The notes beneath the pieces are model-generated. The model saw nothing but the letters and a program-made list of their open reading frames with translations, searched no databases and had not been told where the DNA came from. A DNA stretch of 47,058 nt from assembly GCF_009910675.1 (NCBI RefSeq), contig NZ_RSEJ01000039.1, positions 1-47,058 of the forward strand. The letters are read 5' to 3'. The DNA comes from Photobacterium alginatilyticum. Its GTDB lineage: Bacteria > Pseudomonadota > Gammaproteobacteria > Enterobacterales > Vibrionaceae. Numbering within the stretch: position 1 is the stretch's first letter; each line of letters starts with the position of its first letter. This document shows, piece by piece, positions 37,288 to 45,178 of the stretch. The translations under genes were made by a program, and so were the position numbers.

Positions 37288-37665
37288 ATGAAGGAACGAC
37301 TCGCCTTGTTAAGGCAAGCTGATGTTATAAGCCAACATGCCTATACAGGGACACTCGAAGCGGCACAGTTTCTTTCCGGGCACCTGAATATCGACACTCG
37401 CAATGAGCAATTCCAGATGGCAATGACGCATCTGGCAAGGGCTATTGATCGCATCACTGCCGGAGAGCCTATTTCAAACGGGTTGGATCCTGAACTCCTC
37501 GGCGAAATCTACCAGGATGACGCATATGAACAAATATCAGCACTCAATCTCGCCACGTTGACATTTTATGATATTGCTGCAGTGCCCGAGGCTGAGAATT
37601 CTTTTTTAATCAGCAATTTATTTTCGCTCTTCTGCGCCGGTCAATTTGAGGAAGAAGCATGCTAA
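37288..37665 (+). CDS. yhfY: YhfY-like PRD domain protein
   Basis: The 125-residue protein resembles a stand-alone PTS regulation domain. The segment HLNIDTRNEQFQMAMTHLARAIDRI carries a conserved His in the usual position after a helix, as in PRD domains that are phosphorylated by PTS proteins. The function in E. coli YhfY is unknown. Its stop overlaps the php start by 7 bases. A PRD protein beside an EIIC gene (43066) supports a PTS-controlled pathway. Family assignment rests mainly on context. Confidence 0.82.
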   Translation: MKERLALLRQADVISQHAYTGTLEAAQFLSGHLNIDTRNEQFQMAMTHLARAIDRITAGEPISNGLDPELLGEIYQDDAYEQISALNLATLTFYDIAAVPEAENSFLISNLFSLFCAGQFEEEAC

Positions 37666-38537
37666 TCAACGCCGACGGTTATACCTACTGCCACGAGCAC
37701 CTGCACATTGATCTCTCTTTGCAAAAAGGGGATATCGACTGCCGACTCGACCATTACGAACTTCTTCGCGACGAGATGCGTGATTTAATCCACGCCGGTG
37801 TATATAACATCATCGAAGTGACCAATTCTTTTATGGGAAGAAATCCTCAATTTATTGAAAATTTAATCAAAGACACTGGTATTAACGTTGTTCTTTCAAC
37901 AGGTTATTACATTGATGGCTTCTTCCCGCCAGCGCTTTACACGCAATCTGCACAAACGATCTGCAAAGAAATGGTCAGAGAAATCGTCGTCGGTATCGAC
38001 GGTAGCCAACTCAAAGCCAGTGTCATCGGGGAGATTGGCAGTAGTGAGAACCGCTTTACCGATACCGAACAAAAAGTCTTCAAAGCCGCAGCAATGGCGC
38101 ACTATGAAACAGGCAGACCAATTTCAACCCACCAGTCGATGAGCACCATGGGACGTCACCAAATTGAACTGCTCAAGAGCTACAGCGTCGATATGGAAAA
38201 AGTCACCATTGGCCACTGTGATTTAAAAGATAATCTTGACGATATTCTCTGGTTGCTTGATCAGGGCTGTTTCGTCCAGTTCGATACAATTGGCAAAAAC
38301 CGTTATTACCCTGACGCCAAGCGTGTAGCTATGCTCAAGGCATTATCCGAGTACGGTTTACTCGACCAGGTGATGTTATCCATGGATATCACCCGTCGCT
38401 CCCACTTAAAACAAAATGGCGGACTGGGTTTTTGTTACCTGGTCGACACCTTCATTCCAATGCTTCGGAACAACGGCATTAGCCAGAAGGAAATCGACGC
38501 CATGCTAATACATGCCCCCTACTCTCTATTTGGTTAA
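37659..38537 (+). CDS. php: Phosphotriesterase homology protein
   Basis: The 292-residue amidohydrolase matches E. coli Php (YhfV). The metal site is visible: HEH at 12-14 in YCHEHLHIDLS, E125 in VIGEIG (replacing the carbamylated lysine of true phosphotriesterase), H158 in ISTHQS, H186 in TIGHCDLKDN, and D243 in MLSMDITRRS. It is probably a lactonase or hydrolase on a sugar-like compound, not a pesticide hydrolase. It overlaps yhfY by 7 bases and precedes yhfU by 16. Confidence 0.93.
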   Translation: MLINADGYTYCHEHLHIDLSLQKGDIDCRLDHYELLRDEMRDLIHAGVYNIIEVTNSFMGRNPQFIENLIKDTGINVVLSTGYYIDGFFPPALYTQSAQTICKEMVREIVVGIDGSQLKASVIGEIGSSENRFTDTEQKVFKAAAMAHYETGRPISTHQSMSTMGRHQIELLKSYSVDMEKVTIGHCDLKDNLDDILWLLDQGCFVQFDTIGKNRYYPDAKRVAMLKALSEYGLLDQVMLSMDITRRSHLKQNGGLGFCYLVDTFIPMLRNNGISQKEIDAMLIHAPYSLFG

Positions 38538-38553
38538 ACAAAAGGTTATTCCT

Positions 38554-38913
38554 ATGAAAAAGATTGGTATTGCAGGCCTTCAACGTGAGCAAATAAAAGA
38601 ACAAATCAATATCGCAGCACCGGATCAGTTCGAGTGCTTCATCCTCAACGATATGGATGCGGCATTAAAGGTGAAAGCCGGTGAGCTTGACTACTATATC
38701 GGCTGTTGTAATACAGGGGCTGGCGCCGCACTCTCCATCGCGATAGCCATTATCGGGTTTAGCCAGAGCTGCACCATTGCCAAACCGGCAATACGAGCCA
38801 AAGAAGATGAAGTACAGCGTTTTGTCGCCGAAGGAAAAGTTGCCTTTGGCTTATCTGTCGAGCACGTCGAACATGCTGTCCCTATTCTCGTCTCAGCACT
38901 TGCTAACAACTGA
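38554..38913 (+). CDS. yhfU: YhfU family protein (DUF2620)
   Basis: The 119-residue protein resembles E. coli YhfU: MKKIGIAGLQREQIKEQI, LDYYIGCCNTGAGAALSIAI and VAFGLSVEHVEHAVPILVS. The biochemical role is unknown. I chose the ATG at 38554 because it starts at the family's conserved MKKIG and follows AAAGGTT. The frame is open upstream but overlaps php. Genetic position between php and yhfT is as in E. coli. Confidence 0.92.
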   Translation: MKKIGIAGLQREQIKEQINIAAPDQFECFILNDMDAALKVKAGELDYYIGCCNTGAGAALSIAIAIIGFSQSCTIAKPAIRAKEDEVQRFVAEGKVAFGLSVEHVEHAVPILVSALANN

Positions 38914-38925
38914 TAGGGCAAGAAT

Positions 38926-40227
38926 ATGGATATCATGAACTTAGGCCTGGTCGCCATACTCTGCGCCATGACGGCACTTATTGCCAACATGAGCGCCTCT
39001 GTCTTTCATGACGGGATCCGCCCCATCTTGCCGCAACTGGTCGAGGGCCATATGACCCGCCGTGATGCCGGCTCTGTCGCCTTCGGCCTGTCGATTGGCT
39101 TTGTTGCTTCCGTCGGGATCTCGTTTACCCTGTCAACCGGCCTGCTAAACCCATGGCTGCTTTTTCTCCCGACCGATATTCTCGGCGTTATGATCGGAAG
39201 CAGGCTACTTGCGGCATTGGCAGGCGGTCTATGGGGCATACTGGTGGTAACTTCACTGAGCGGGGTTAATGCCGTCCTGACCGGGTTACCTATCGATGCA
39301 CTGGGCGCATTAGGCGAGCTCGGCACACCCGTTATGTCTGCCTTTGCACTTTTCCCTTTGCTAGCCATCTTCTATCAGTTTGGCTGGAAAGCCGGGGCGC
39401 TAGCCGGTGTCGTCATTCTGGTATCACGCTTGCTAGTGATGAAATATACCGGTATTTATCCCGAGTCTATTCAAATCTTTGTCGGTATGCTGATGCTGGT
39501 CGGTATTGCTATCAACAAGGATATTACGGATAAAAAGAACGGCATTAACCCGCCTGATATGTCCGGTATGCATAGCCTGTTCGAAGAGCGCACCAAGCGC
39601 ATCGTAAAAAACCTGCCATTACTGGCAGCAACAGGGGCATTGATCGCCATTATCACCAATGCCGGGATCTTCGCAGGCTCGGAGGTATCTATTTATTCCT
39701 TGGCTGACGCCTACAAGATTGCTGATCCTCTCGAGCAAGATAGTGCTATCAAGCAGGTCGCACTCTCTGAGTTTATGCGGGGACTTGGCTTCATCCCGCT
39801 GATTGCTACCACCGCTCTGGCAACAGGGGTCTACGGCGTTGTCGGTATGACCTTCGTCTTTGTCGTGGGCTACCTTTCACCCAATATTCCAGTCGCAGCC
39901 ATACTTGGCGCACTGACAATCTGCGTCGAGGTGATGTTGCTACGTAAAGTCGGCCACTTTCTTGAGCGTTTTCCATCTATCCGAAACGCGTCCGACAATA
40001 TCCGGAACTCGATGAATACCCTCATGGAGTTTGCGTTGCTAATTGGTGGTGTCCTTGCCGTAATGAAAATGGGCGAGACAACCGGCTTCACCATTTTCGC
40101 TGTTTTATACTTCCTCAACGAAGTGATGGGACGGCCGATCCTGAAGATAGCAGCACCGGCAGTGGCGGCCATACTGACAGGTATCATTTTAAACCTGCTC
40201 TATATTCTGGGACTGTTCGCTCTCTAA
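38926..40227 (+). CDS. yhfT: YhfT multi-pass membrane protein
   Basis: The 433-residue inner-membrane protein has about ten hydrophobic helices (for example NLGLVAILCAMTALIANMSA; ALIAIITNAGIFAG; FIPLIATTALATGVYGVVGM; IAAPAVAAILTGIILNLLYI). The length equals E. coli YhfT (about 434). FHDGIRPILPQLVEGHMTRR near the N-terminus is distinctive. A transporter for the pathway substrate is the likely role. It starts 13 bases after yhfU. Confidence 0.9.
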   Translation: MDIMNLGLVAILCAMTALIANMSASVFHDGIRPILPQLVEGHMTRRDAGSVAFGLSIGFVASVGISFTLSTGLLNPWLLFLPTDILGVMIGSRLLAALAGGLWGILVVTSLSGVNAVLTGLPIDALGALGELGTPVMSAFALFPLLAIFYQFGWKAGALAGVVILVSRLLVMKYTGIYPESIQIFVGMLMLVGIAINKDITDKKNGINPPDMSGMHSLFEERTKRIVKNLPLLAATGALIAIITNAGIFAGSEVSIYSLADAYKIADPLEQDSAIKQVALSEFMRGLGFIPLIATTALATGVYGVVGMTFVFVVGYLSPNIPVAAILGALTICVEVMLLRKVGHFLERFPSIRNASDNIRNSMNTLMEFALLIGGVLAVMKMGETTGFTIFAVLYFLNEVMGRPILKIAAPAVAAILTGIILNLLYILGLFAL

Positions 40228-40327
40228 CCACCGGGTCAACAGAGCCAGTCTCACTCCCCCAAAATGGTCATGATTATTTGATTGCCCTTGTGGGACTGGC
40301 TCACCTCGTCTTGAAAAAGGTAATTTC

Positions 40328-41506
40328 ATGTTTCTTACAGCGCTAAAACAGCAAAATCCGGCTCTTATTGATAGCGCCATCACAATGCTAGAACGTGGCT
40401 TGATCCTTCCCGATACCTACGTGATCGACGTTGATCAGTTCAGGGAAAATGCCCGGCTGATAAAGACACAGGCAGATAACTACGGAATCCGCCTTTACGC
40501 CATGACCAAGCAGTTTGGCCGCAACCCCGTATTGGCAAAGATACTTATTGATGAGTTCGACTATGCCGGCATTGTCTGTGTCGATTTCAAAGAAGCCCGG
40601 ACAATGCATCAGGCTGGGGTAAAAATAGGTCATATTGGTCACTTGGTGCAGCCGCCCAGCCATCATGTACCTTTCGTCGTTTCAACCATCCAACCAGAAG
40701 TCATCACCGTATACTCATTAGACAAAGCACAAGAAATATCACTCGCCGCGCAACAAGCAGACCGATGCCAAAACATTCTGCTTAAGTTCTATCGCTCGAC
40801 AGACCGTCTCTACGTCAATCAGGAAGCAGGGTTTCCATTAGAGTCACTCGCCGAGATCATCGCGCAAGTCAGCCAATTACCAAACATCCATATTATGGGC
40901 CTTACACACTTTCCCTGCTTTCTCTACGATAAGGAGGAAGACAGCACGCAGGCAACCCCGAATATGGACACACTGCGTTTGGCAAATCAGCAGGCAATCG
41001 AACTGGGTTATCAATTGGAGCAGCTCAATTGCCCCTCTTCCACCAGCTGCGAAACCATCCCTCTTATCAAGCAACTTGGAGGTACCCACGGTGAACCCGG
41101 CCATGCCCTGACAGGGACGACGCCATCAAACAGAAACGGAAGTCAGCCTGAAAAGGTTGCCATGCTGTATATCACCGAAGTCTCTCATCAGTTCAAAAAT
41201 AATAGCTACTGCTTTGGCGGCGGCTACTATCATCGCTGCCAACTCGAAAAAGGCTTGGTAAGAGAACAGCTGCCAAGCCGCACCGAAGACAAGCTCGTCA
41301 CTATTAGCAACGACGACGATTCGAATATCGACTATCACCTGAAACTTGATTACGCCTGCGCCGTCGGTACACCGGTCGTTATGGCATTTCGAACCCAGGT
41401 GTTCGTCACCCGTAGCGATATCGCCCTTGTTGAAGGCATTTCTACTGCAACCCCCAAGCTGTTTGGCATCTACGATTCACTCGGAAATGAGGTTCATCAT
41501 GGCTAA
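40328..41506 (+). CDS. yhfX: YhfX-like PLP-dependent protein (alanine racemase fold)
   Basis: The 392-residue protein resembles YhfX, an alanine-racemase-like fold III enzyme. The probable Schiff-base lysine is K61 in LYAMTKQFGRNP. LILPDTYVIDVDQFRENARL is the usual entry strand, and GGTHGEPGHALTGTTP and YCFGGGYYHR form later active-site segments. It starts with AAGGTAA upstream, 100 bases after yhfT, and its stop overlaps the yhfW start by 8. The substrate is unknown; amino-acid racemisation or elimination is possible. Confidence 0.9.
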   Translation: MFLTALKQQNPALIDSAITMLERGLILPDTYVIDVDQFRENARLIKTQADNYGIRLYAMTKQFGRNPVLAKILIDEFDYAGIVCVDFKEARTMHQAGVKIGHIGHLVQPPSHHVPFVVSTIQPEVITVYSLDKAQEISLAAQQADRCQNILLKFYRSTDRLYVNQEAGFPLESLAEIIAQVSQLPNIHIMGLTHFPCFLYDKEEDSTQATPNMDTLRLANQQAIELGYQLEQLNCPSSTSCETIPLIKQLGGTHGEPGHALTGTTPSNRNGSQPEKVAMLYITEVSHQFKNNSYCFGGGYYHRCQLEKGLVREQLPSRTEDKLVTISNDDDSNIDYHLKLDYACAVGTPVVMAFRTQVFVTRSDIALVEGISTATPKLFGIYDSLGNEVHHG

Positions 41507-42710
41507 ATTCATTGTTGTGGTATTAGATGGCTTCGGTGTCGGTGAGATGCCAGATGTACCGACCGTTCGTCCACAAGACTGCGGTGCCAACACCGCCGGT
41601 AAACTACTCAATCACTTTCCGCTCAAACAATTACCTACTTTGGAAAAGCTGGGACTGATTAACATCGTAGACGCAACAAACTCAGTCATGACCCCCAACC
41701 CGAAGGCAAACTGGGGGATAGCGGACTTAGCCCACTACGGTTGCGACACTTTCATGGGTCACCAGGAAATCATGGGGACCCGGCCAAAGCCCCCTTTAGA
41801 AAAACCATTCAGTGAATCAATCGACGATATAGAGCAAGCATTGCAACTCGCCGGTTATCAAGTTAAGAGGATCTTCGTCAAACACCTTCAGCTACTCATG
41901 GTCAGCGACAGTGTTGTTATCGGAGATAACCTCGAGGCTGACTTGGGCCAAGTCTACAACCTGACCGCAAACTTCAACCAAATTACCTTCGAAGAGCTCA
42001 AAGAAATCGGTCAAATCGTGCGATCTGCCAATGCGGTGAGCCGAAATATTGCCTTTGGTGGTTATGTCCCCTCAATGGACAATATTCTCAACGCCATCGA
42101 ACTCAAAGCAGATGAATTCGGAATCGAAAAGTATATCGGGATTAACTCGCCTGACTCGGGAACCTATGACGATGGGTTTCAGGTTGTTCACTTGGGGTAT
42201 GGTGTTGACGCCAATACCCAGGTCCCTTTACAGCTAAACAAAGTTGGCATACACACCTACCTGTACGGCAAAGTCGCCGATATAGTCCAAAACGAGACTG
42301 GGACGTCTTACACTTCTGTTGTCGATACTGATCAGGTATTCGAGTTACTCATCAATGATCTTAAAGAAAAAAGTGGCTTCTTTTGCGCCAACGTTCAAGA
42401 AACCGATCTCTCCGGTCATCAACAAGATCCCAAGAGATATTGGAATATTCTGGAAAAAGCCGATCGCGGATTAGCTGCCGTCATAGATGCAATGGACCAG
42501 AGCGATCTTCTGGTAGTTATGGCTGATCACGGTAACGATCCGTTCATCGGTCACACCAAGCATACCCGTGAACAGGTTCCATTAATGCTTTATAGCTCAA
42601 AAATGCAGGGCGTTGCTTTAGGTAAACGAAGAACAATGGCCGATATCGGCGCCAGCGTTTCAAGCTACTTTAAAGCACAATTACCAGAATCAGGCCAATC
42701 CATAATATAG
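41499..42710 (+). CDS. yhfW: YhfW-like metalloenzyme (phosphopentomutase family)
   Basis: The 403-residue alkaline phosphatase-superfamily protein resembles DeoB. D10 in VVVLDGFGVGEMPD, the HYGCDTFMGHQEIMGTRP segment, the NVQETDLSGHQQDP segment and MADHGNDPFIGHTKHTREQVP supply the two-metal site. The true start is the ATG at 41499 with TGAGG upstream; the longer frame from 41346 is inside yhfX. It likely moves or removes phosphate on a sugar. Last gene of the yhf set, it is followed by two heptamer arrays. Confidence 0.92.
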   Translation: MAKFIVVVLDGFGVGEMPDVPTVRPQDCGANTAGKLLNHFPLKQLPTLEKLGLINIVDATNSVMTPNPKANWGIADLAHYGCDTFMGHQEIMGTRPKPPLEKPFSESIDDIEQALQLAGYQVKRIFVKHLQLLMVSDSVVIGDNLEADLGQVYNLTANFNQITFEELKEIGQIVRSANAVSRNIAFGGYVPSMDNILNAIELKADEFGIEKYIGINSPDSGTYDDGFQVVHLGYGVDANTQVPLQLNKVGIHTYLYGKVADIVQNETGTSYTSVVDTDQVFELLINDLKEKSGFFCANVQETDLSGHQQDPKRYWNILEKADRGLAAVIDAMDQSDLLVVMADHGNDPFIGHTKHTREQVPLMLYSSKMQGVALGKRRTMADIGASVSSYFKAQLPESGQSII

Positions 42711-42718
42711 GAAAATAT

Positions 42719-42781
42719 AAACTAGAAACTAGAAACTAGAAACTAGAAACTAGAAACTAGAAACTAGAAACTAGAAACTAG
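42719..42781 (+). repeat. Heptanucleotide tandem array 1 (9 units)
   Basis: Nine exact copies of AAACTAG, 63 bases, begin 8 bases after the yhfW stop codon. No degeneration is seen. The unit is not a multiple of three. It lies outside coding sequence on the plus strand. Confidence 0.98.
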
Positions 42782-42813
42782 TTTATCACTATACATTGAG
42801 CAATATAAACATA

Positions 42814-42883
42814 AGAGAATAGAGAATAGAGAATAGAGAATAGAGAATAGAGAATAGAGAATAGAGAATAGAGAATAGAGAAT
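42814..42883 (+). repeat. Heptanucleotide tandem array 2 (10 units)
   Basis: Ten exact copies of AGAGAAT, 70 bases, lie 32 bases after array 1 and 182 bases before the EIIC start. Aligned in the AGA register the unit matches array 1's (AGAAACT) at five of seven positions. The rest of the 355-base gap is AT-rich with one palindrome (42984-43007). Confidence 0.98.
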
Positions 42884-42983
42884 CAATATTAACACCATTA
42901 ATTAAATCAAAATCAATTTTTGAACAGGCATTAACTTTAAACAAACAAGGCTTATGCAATGAAACTACATCTTTGCTGTGCAG

Positions 42984-43007
42984 TTGGCATATATATCCAT
43001 ATGCCAA
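42984..43007. promoter_or_regulatory. Palindrome upstream of EIIC
   Basis: TTGGCATAT and ATATGCCAA form a perfect 9-bp inverted repeat with a 6-base centre, 58 bases before the EIIC ATG. This is the right size for a dimeric repressor site of the LacI or GntR type. The regulator is unknown. Confidence 0.55.
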
Positions 43008-43065
43008 AAACAATAGTGGAACGTGTAATAACAATTAATAACCCAATAACGTAGAAGGACCTACC

Positions 43066-44391
43066 ATGTCTATTTTCTCTAAAACAATGGACTTTGTAGA
43101 AACAATAGTTTCTCCCTTGGCGGCGAAAATATCCTCTCAACGCCATATCAACGCTATAAAGGATGGTTTTGTCGCTACAATGCCGTTCTTGATTGTCGGC
43201 TCACTGCTGCTGGTATTGGCTTACCCTCCCGGCGACGGTAACTTCTTTTTAGATGGTTGGCATGCACTGATAGACATCATAGGGCAGCAAAACATCCTGG
43301 CTCCTTTCCAAATCAGCATGGGTATCTTTGCCATCTATGCCGCATACAGCATTGGCTACAGCCTGGCAGAATCCTACGGCCTGAGAGCACTTAACTCTGG
43401 CTTGCTATCAATGTTTACCTTCTTGCTAGCCGTTGCCCCGGTGCAGTTCATCGACAATGTCGGCGGCATAATGCCGATCACCAATATGGGAGGTACCGGT
43501 GCGTTTACAGCCATCTTATCCGGCTTGTTCGTCCCAGAGCTACAGCGCTTCCTTAAAGCCAAGAATATCAGGCTCAACCTTCCTGAAGCTGTTCCGCCAA
43601 AAATTTCTGCATCATTTGACTTGTTGATCCCCGTTATCGTTATCAGCATTATTGTCGCTGCAATCAACGCAATACTGGGTAATTATGATTTAAATATTCC
43701 ATCGGCAATAATGGCTTTATTTGCACCGCTTATCTCTGCCTCAGATTCATATATTGCATGCCTTTTTGCTGTCATTATGATTCAGCTGCTATGGTTTGGT
43801 GGTATTCATGGTTCATCCGTTGTCGTTAGTGGTATTTTATATCCGATATTAATCATCAACCTTGGACTCAATCAAGACGCGCTAGCCGCTGGTGAAGAGC
43901 TTCCTAAGATATTCGTCAACCCGATCCTCGACTTTTTCATCTTTGTCGGCGGCGCTGGCGGTACATGGGGATTTGTTGTTCTTATGATGCGCTCTAAATC
44001 AACCCATCTTAAAACCATTGGCAAGATGTCAATTATCCCAAGCTCATTTAATATTAACGAGCCGGTTATTTTTGGTACGCCTATCGTAATGAACCCTAAC
44101 TATTTCATTCCCTGGATGCTTTCACCGATCGTGAATACCAGTATTGTATGGCTAGCTTTTAAAACAGAGATCATTTCAAAAATCATCGCCCTTCCACCCT
44201 GGACAATGCCGGCACCTATTGGTGCAGTCATTGCCACCAACTCGAGTACAGCTGCGATAGTTGTTGTATTGTGCGTTGTGGTCAGTGTCGTGATTTACTA
44301 CCCCTTCTTTAAAATACACGAGAAACAATTACTAAAAGAAGAGAATGCGACCACTGGCGAAACAACTGAACTGAAACCTTCAGAGGCATAA
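43066..44391 (+). CDS. PTS EIIC component, lactose/cellobiose type
   Basis: The 441-residue membrane permease of the CelB/ChbC kind opens with FVETIVSPLAAKISSQRHINAIKDGFVATMPFLIVGS, in outline. It contains the substrate-site region LLWFGGIHGSSVV and the SFNINEPVIFGTPIVMNP motif, followed by MPAPIGAVIATNSS. No EIIA or EIIB gene is in the window, so it must use partners encoded elsewhere or be specialised. Ribosome site AGAAGGA. It lies downstream of the yhf genes in the same direction, separated by the arrays. Confidence 0.93.
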   Translation: MSIFSKTMDFVETIVSPLAAKISSQRHINAIKDGFVATMPFLIVGSLLLVLAYPPGDGNFFLDGWHALIDIIGQQNILAPFQISMGIFAIYAAYSIGYSLAESYGLRALNSGLLSMFTFLLAVAPVQFIDNVGGIMPITNMGGTGAFTAILSGLFVPELQRFLKAKNIRLNLPEAVPPKISASFDLLIPVIVISIIVAAINAILGNYDLNIPSAIMALFAPLISASDSYIACLFAVIMIQLLWFGGIHGSSVVVSGILYPILIINLGLNQDALAAGEELPKIFVNPILDFFIFVGGAGGTWGFVVLMMRSKSTHLKTIGKMSIIPSSFNINEPVIFGTPIVMNPNYFIPWMLSPIVNTSIVWLAFKTEIISKIIALPPWTMPAPIGAVIATNSSTAAIVVVLCVVVSVVIYYPFFKIHEKQLLKEENATTGETTELKPSEA

Positions 44392-44433
44392 GAAATTTTG
44401 GCCAGGAGAAACACATAACCGAATCTCCCACCT

Positions 44434-44479
44434 GCAGGACCTTAACTCAACGATAACCATATCGCTGAAAAGGTTCTGC
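44434..44479 (+). terminator. Hairpin after EIIC
   Basis: GCAGGACCTT (44434-44443) pairs with AAGGTTCTGC (44470-44479) with one mismatch, enclosing an inner CGAT/ATCG stem. CTTTCATGTTT follows. It is a probable terminator, weaker than canonical. Confidence 0.5.
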
Positions 44480-44537
44480 CTTTCATGTTTCGACATGCGT
44501 ATACTACCAGCAAGACATATCCTTTTTATCGGGTACC

Positions 44538-45119
44538 ATGACGCAACTACACAACGCGCTTCAACAAATGGGGCTTTCCGCGCTGGATTTCAGCGAACAC
44601 GAGCATACTTTTCTCGATCAGTTTCTGAACATTAGTGCTCCTTTATTCGACAAGATCTGCCAGCACCGGCCAGACAAGCCCTGTCATGATTTGATACTCG
44701 GGCTATTAACCAAATCCCACCAAGAAGCACTCGATAACTACCAGGCCACTGAACCTAAAACAGCTGAACTAAAAGCAATGTTCAGTAATAAGGTCGGTGC
44801 CGAACATGCCGATAAGTTCACCGAACTGAGCCACGATGAAGTTACCATTATCTCAACCCTGTGGTTTATGGCTCAAGGTTATACCGGTATTGATTATAGC
44901 TATGCCAATGATCATGCAGTGGAAATCGCAGAAAAACTTAATCAAGATGCGTCCGCCGAGACAAGGCAGAAAAAGACAGAGCAATACCGAGAGCGCTTTA
45001 TGAAAGCCTATTACACCGGCATCGACTTTGCGCGTAAAGAGTCTAACAAGAATAACCGTTCGGCTAATTTCGCTGAAGCCATCAAAAACGGCCTAAAACG
45101 ACTTCTTGGTAACCGCTAA
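44538..45119 (+). CDS. Uncharacterised soluble helical protein
   Basis: The 193-residue acidic protein is mostly helical and has no signal peptide or membrane segment. It ends in a basic tail (FAEAIKNGLKRLLGNR). I recognise no domain. The ATG sits at 44538 after a poor ribosome site. A hairpin follows at 45154-45176. It has the composition of a real gene, but function and family are unknown. Confidence 0.7.
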   Translation: MTQLHNALQQMGLSALDFSEHEHTFLDQFLNISAPLFDKICQHRPDKPCHDLILGLLTKSHQEALDNYQATEPKTAELKAMFSNKVGAEHADKFTELSHDEVTIISTLWFMAQGYTGIDYSYANDHAVEIAEKLNQDASAETRQKKTEQYRERFMKAYYTGIDFARKESNKNNRSANFAEAIKNGLKRLLGNR

Positions 45120-45153
45120 CAAATCGTTACCCATCGTATTCCTATTGATATGG

Positions 45154-45176
45154 CGCCTACCTGACACAGGCAGGCG
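45154..45176. terminator. Hairpin between convergent genes
   Basis: CGCCTACCTG and CAGGCAGGCG form a 10-bp stem (one A-C mismatch) with loop ACA. It lies immediately before the end of the adenine deaminase gene (stop at 45179) and 35 bases after the other gene. TCTTAAATAA follows on the plus strand. It is a likely shared terminator. Confidence 0.6.
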
Positions 45177-45178
45177 TC

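Noticed and set aside
41346..41498. N-terminal extension of YhfW upstream of 41499
   Set aside because: It lies inside yhfX in another frame and does not resemble the family. The ATG at 41499 has a good ribosome site.
42719..42883. CRISPR-like array
   Set aside because: Units are 7-bp perfect tandem repeats with no spacers and no cas genes nearby.
42789..43034. Minus-strand ORF with repeated SLFSILY-like heptapeptides
   Set aside because: The repeated peptide is only the translation of the AGAGAAT array. There is no ribosome site and no family match.
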